From the NCBI RefSeq assembly GCF_021134715.1, contig NC_060019.1, positions 1,178,001 to 1,242,000 of the forward strand: a stretch of DNA of 64,000 nucleotides. The letters run 5' to 3'. How positions within the stretch are numbered: the stretch's first letter is position 1; the number at the start of each line of letters is the position of its first letter. Below the pieces are notes generated by a model, which was not told the origin of the DNA, did no database searches, and saw only the letters and a program-made list of their open reading frames with translations. Below, in pieces: positions 60,054-64,000 of the stretch. The translations under genes and the position numbers were made by a program. The stretch is from Daphnia pulex (taxonomy: Eukaryota > Arthropoda > Branchiopoda > Diplostraca > Daphniidae).

Positions 60054-60947
60054 ATTAAAACTTTCCACCCTACTTTGTTTATTGCACGACGAATTTGATT
60101 TTAGCGATATACTTGGCGGATTTAGCGTGAGTATTAATACAATTTCAGAATATTGTTGGGGATTTTAATCATTTTGACTATACATTTGACTCTCTGTCCC
60201 TATGATAACGGTTTCGCATTTAAAAAACCAGTTGGAATGGCCTTTTACTCTCAGCAAATGGGAGCCAGGTTATTCCAAAGTCAAACTTTCACGAGCGCAT
60301 ATATGGGGACGCATTGGATGTGACTCACCAGATGCATGATTTCGGACGGTATAGGTGGGAAGAAAATTCCTCGATAGTTACTTGCGTCAACAGTCTCAAC
60401 ACAGCTGTTTAACCGGTTTAGAACTTGCTGTTATTCCTGACTTCCACGTCATTCCGACGGCATAAACATGAGAGTGACGTTATTTCTTATTTCGTTTTTA
60501 AACTTATATGCTTATAGCCGTAATTTAGCGACTATAGTTTAATATTGTCACGGGCGGGGTTGCGTTCACAAATACAGATGTGATGATGACGGAGCCTTGA
60601 TTTTGCCGTTCAATAAGAAACTGCCGAAAATCCTTTCGCCTTTCCACCACCAAGACAACACATGGACACACACCCAGACTCTAGACAAAGACCAACTACT
60701 AAGACTAAGACTAGAATTATAACAATTAAGATAACGACTATCAACGTTAAAAAGCTTAGGAAAGGGAGGGGGAATTTTCTTTTCTAGGAATTAAGGAACG
60801 TTGATCGACAATATTCTTTAAATAGTATAACGGAACTATCAAAAATAGAACGGACGAGAAATCTGCTGTATAGTAATTCTATACGGCATTCTGTACTATC
60901 CGCCAGCTTCGAAGTGTGATCCACTCTTTTACCAAATTAATCCGGAG

Positions 60948-61035
60948 CTGAGCAACATTTTGGAGCCTCAAAATTCCTTTTTGTCGTTATTAAAAAATAA
61001 TGCGTTTATTGGTATCGGTGAATTATAGTTTTAAA
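60948..61035 (+). pseudogene. relic of the MIF4G-like gene 3' UTR, unit 5
   Basis: ATCCGGAGCTGAGCAACATT, then CTTTTTGTCGTTATT and a TATCGGTGAATTATAG stretch, in the same order as after the stop at 40894. Confidence 0.7.
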
Positions 61036-61444
61036 AAATAAATCCTCTTTTGCATTAATATAATTATTGAATTGAGCGGAGATATACGTATGAACACACA
61101 AAACAGATGGTAAATTAATCTCATATGGCCGCGTCCATTTTGATCGTCAGAAACACTCTTATGAGGCGCTAAACGTTAGAAGTGCAATGGTGCATATAAT
61201 GATTACGTAGGTAGACTATACAATTATTAGTTATGATGTGGAATACTTGGATATTTACAAGGTCCAGACTTGTCCATCTACATTGCCACGAATCAATTTC
61301 CCGATACACAACACGTAATCTACTCTGACAGGTGGTTTGAGTGATTATTTTAATTGTTGTTCGATCAGCATCTGTCTTTACCCATCACTTTTACTCAGAA
61401 AGCAGAAGACAATGACCTGTTGTAAACGGAAAAAAAGGTGAGTC

Positions 61445-62838
61445 TCAATATAAAGCATGATTTTGAAATAAGTTATTTGGCAACCTCGTCAAAGGCAATT
61501 CAAAAACTTGTTTCGGGACATCAATCGAATCCGTCGATTCGGACGTTAGAGTTAGCTGGGAAGTTTTGTTATTGCTGCTGCTGCCAGTCATGTTGGAATT
61601 GCAGCTTTCTTCGGCACTAGCAGGTTGATGGCGCTTGATTTTCTTGGGGACTACGCGGGTACCCATTTTCTCACAGGTGGAGGTGAAGGGACTCAGGCTC
61701 GGGAATTTGAGTTTTAACATCTTCCACACACTCGGCTTACAGACGAAGATGATGAAAATGAAAATTGGCCACAGTATGTTGAATATTCTCATAACCTGGT
61801 GAACCTGGTAGTCGAAACTGATACCCGCCACGAAAATAATTATGCCAATTGACCATGGCATACACATCAGCAAAAAAAGAATCAGTATCACTTTAAACCT
61901 GCAATATATGTGCAAGTTTACGATTACATTTTAACTGAGAATAAAATTGACATACTATAAGTAATAGCCTACCTTTGTTTATTACGGGAAACGTTGGTCA
62001 CTTGTGACGATTCCACGCTTCTCTGGCAAAATTTGATCCCAGCCCAAATAATCATGATACAGTTGGCTCCGATCATGGCAATTATAGGTCCGTACAAATA
62101 CGCAATTAATGGCTCTCTATCGTTACCTATAAAGAAGTTATATCAACAATTTGTTTAGAAGTAGGTGCCTATTAAATAAAAAGATTTGTGTAACTTACGA
62201 TCAAACCAGCAGTACAATTCGTCTGACGCAAATCCCGGTTTAACGATGTAATCTGGCACATCGCAGTGTTGGAGGATTTGTCCGACGACCACGATGACTA
62301 ACGGAATTCCCCATCCGTAAACGGAAGAATAGAAAAACCGTTTGCTCCAGATGGGTGTCTGAGTCGGTGGTCTAATGGAACTGGAAAAAGTGAGACAAAA
62401 CTATTTAGTTGTAAAACTCACAACTGCAATTAAATCAACAGCGCTGTGAAACAGAAGTTATATAGATTTGTACCTAAACATCCGCCAAACTCCAAAACAC
62501 ACGACGTTGAGCCAAGAATAAGTGGCGATAAAGGAAAAATGCTGTGAAATTGCTGGAGGAAAAAATTGTCATTTTAAAACATATTTTTTTGGTGAAAATT
62601 GAGTATAATGAAATCGAAATTATTTACCTATTATAGAACAAAGACCGGTCGGAATATCAAGGACTTTAACGAGAAAACGTAAGGCCAAAGAGATGTTCAT
62701 GACGGTCAATGAGACCAAAAAACACATAACGTTCACAGCGTGGATGTTGCGCATTTTTTCATGAATAGAATAAACGATCAAAGTTGCGATCAAAAATGAC
62801 GTAGCAAAGAGAGTCAAACATCCAATGAGAAACTCCAT
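61445..62838 (-). CDS. methuselah-like GPCR F lacking the ectodomain (359 aa)
   Basis: Exons 62628-62838, 62474-62552, 62199-62380, 61973-62126 and 61445-61898 join in phase. They encode the seven-helix part from MEFLIGCLTLFATSFLIATL to a Ser-rich tail. The sequence corresponds to exons 2-6 of receptors B-E. The first exon (signal peptide and ectodomain) and the start of exon 2 are missing. The start Met at 62838 is in frame and aligns with the loop just before helix 1. A stop lies a few codons upstream. F is more diverged than B-E (WSIGIIIFVAG, NVMCFLVSLTVM) and is closest to receptor A. It has no frameshift or stop, so it may be expressed as a bare seven-helix protein, or it may be a young pseudogene. 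Confidence 0.75.
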
Positions 62839-62977
62839 CTTAGAATTTTTACTTAATCTTTATGGTTAATAGCTCTATACGCACTCTTGACTATATTGAA
62901 TTTGAAAATTATAAGGCGCCTGGAATGCAATGGCGTGTGGTGTCCTAGGCCACAACTGAGCAGTTGGTGCCCCCCAA

Positions 62978-63043
62978 TTAGTAGAGTTCAGAATATAATA
63001 TTTCGATAAACGCGAAAATCACTACGGGAGGATAGTTATCCAT
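62978..63043 (-). pseudogene. relic of a receptor E-type first exon (signal peptide only)
   Basis: The minus strand reads MDNYPPVVIFAF, the start of the receptor E signal peptide with one residue inserted, then leaves homology and stops after 21 codons. It marks the breakpoint where the duplicated 5' end of receptor E was joined to the F locus. Confidence 0.75.
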
Positions 63044-64000
63044 GGTCACAACAGGACACGATTGGTTGAGCTAAAACTCGGCAATTTGGACGACAAGAAT
63101 TGTCATTGAACCAAGTTGTTTTCTCTGCGTTGGATACTGCGACGTGAATCATGAGTTCTGCATCTGGGAGTAAAACAAAAGAAGAAAGTTAACATATCAT
63201 ACGATAGTTGGCATTTAAACACAGATGTCGAACAGCGAACACTTAATCAACCATTAAATTTGCCATCACTGAAACTAAGAATTAACTATGAATACTTGAA
63301 ACACAAAAACGTAAATATGGCCATTTTATGTCGTTCAATTTCTTTCCCAACTATCGTACCACAGGATTGTAACAAGGATCTGCTGCAGATTTAAGAGCCG
63401 CTGACGGCGCTGAATGATGTGCGCAGATTTTAAAAAATGGATCTATAATTATTATGGTCCAGTTTACCTTTTGTTGACTAACTGGATGTCAAAGTGATGC
63501 GTGACAGAAAATTCCAATGCTGGGGGAAATTGTGTTCCTACAGGAGATGTTGATGGGCCACTGTGCCGTTCACTTCTGCCAAACTTTCACTTTTCTCTCG
63601 ACTATTCATCTTGTTTCTTGGCTACTAAGCAGCAACTATAGTCATACTCGAATGCCCTACAGTCGCAGACCTGACCCCAAATGGAACTGCAGGAAAAGAA
63701 ATTTTTTTATCGTTGAGAATAAACCGCAAAAATGTCTTAACAGATTTGGAAATTGCCAGGCTGCATGTATCTAACTTCTCACTGGATAACGTTAGTGAGT
63801 AAAATGACTAATTCTATAGCAGATGACAAATTAAGCAGTAAAAGTTAGTAGTATTTAAACTGTCACTCTTATTTAACGCCTGTTGAGATAAAACGCTTGT
63901 GTGTAACTAAAAAAAAAAAAGATCAGGAATGAATGAACTTCTAAAAACCCTAACAGAAATCAAAATAATTGTACATGAGATATGGTCGAAGTGTCCTCAT
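63000..64000 (+). repeat. recent direct duplication, copy 2 (5' end of receptor E joined to F)
   Basis: It matches 58740-59741 and runs off the right edge of the window. It includes the conserved upstream block (63485-63740) with its short frame MPYSRRPDPKWNCRK. Confidence 0.9.

Noticed and set aside
1-64000. tRNA, rRNA and snRNA genes
   Set aside because: No segment with the B-box GGTTCRANNCC and a matching cloverleaf could be confirmed by eye.

Overview
The window looks like nuclear DNA of an arthropod, most likely a cladoceran crustacean such as Daphnia. Genes are split by short GT-AG introns (about 60-100 bases), the base composition is AT-rich, and the gene content includes tandem methuselah-like receptors, cytosolic ferritins, a CD36-family gene and an IRE1-like kinase. 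The species call is an inference. No bacterial features, CRISPR arrays, rRNAs or convincing tRNAs were seen.

Region 1 (1-36.8 kb) is a mosaic of recent segmental duplications. Two arms of about 4.7 kb (1020-5735 and 24165-28885) lie in inverted orientation. Each carries an intact, unrecognised 220-residue basic protein and, head to head with it across a shared promoter, a truncated myosin V tail gene that lacks the motor. Both tail genes are broken by different mutations. A second block (10941-13977 and 29497-32513, same orientation) carries a small membrane protein gene and a ferritin gene. A third block (13981-15830 and 21736-23562) starts within a few bases of the end of the second. Between them are an IRE1-like kinase without an RNase domain (16768-17779, minus) and several exon fragments. 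A third, diverged ferritin follows at 33938-34590. Ferritins A and B have an iron-responsive-element hairpin at the predicted cap site; ferritin C has none. A CD36-family pseudogene lies at 35142-36647.

Region 2 (36.8-39.7 kb) is mostly gene-free. It holds a higher-order tandem array (37140-37645) built on a perfect palindrome, with eight copies of a ten-base core.

Region 3 (39.7-64 kb) is a tandem array of about five units of 4.7-5.7 kb. The founding unit has an intact, membrane-anchored MIF4G-like gene (39731-40894, plus) converging on a methuselah-like GPCR gene (minus). Four further GPCR genes follow on the minus strand, each accompanied by a decayed remnant of the MIF4G-like gene, a conserved upstream block and usually a short inverted-repeat element. 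Four of the GPCRs (B-E) have identical six-exon structures and full ectodomains (596-650 residues). The last (F) keeps an open seven-helix frame but has lost the ectodomain exon at a duplication breakpoint. The beginning of the window holds the 3' end of another, F-like receptor on the plus strand.

Functionally the window combines iron storage (ferritins under probable IRE translational control), an expanding receptor family and a set of pseudogenes. The repeated structure makes it a good place to compare duplicated genes that are kept with neighbours that decay. All splice sites were read by eye; the open frame through every junction of receptors B-F and the three ferritins supports them.
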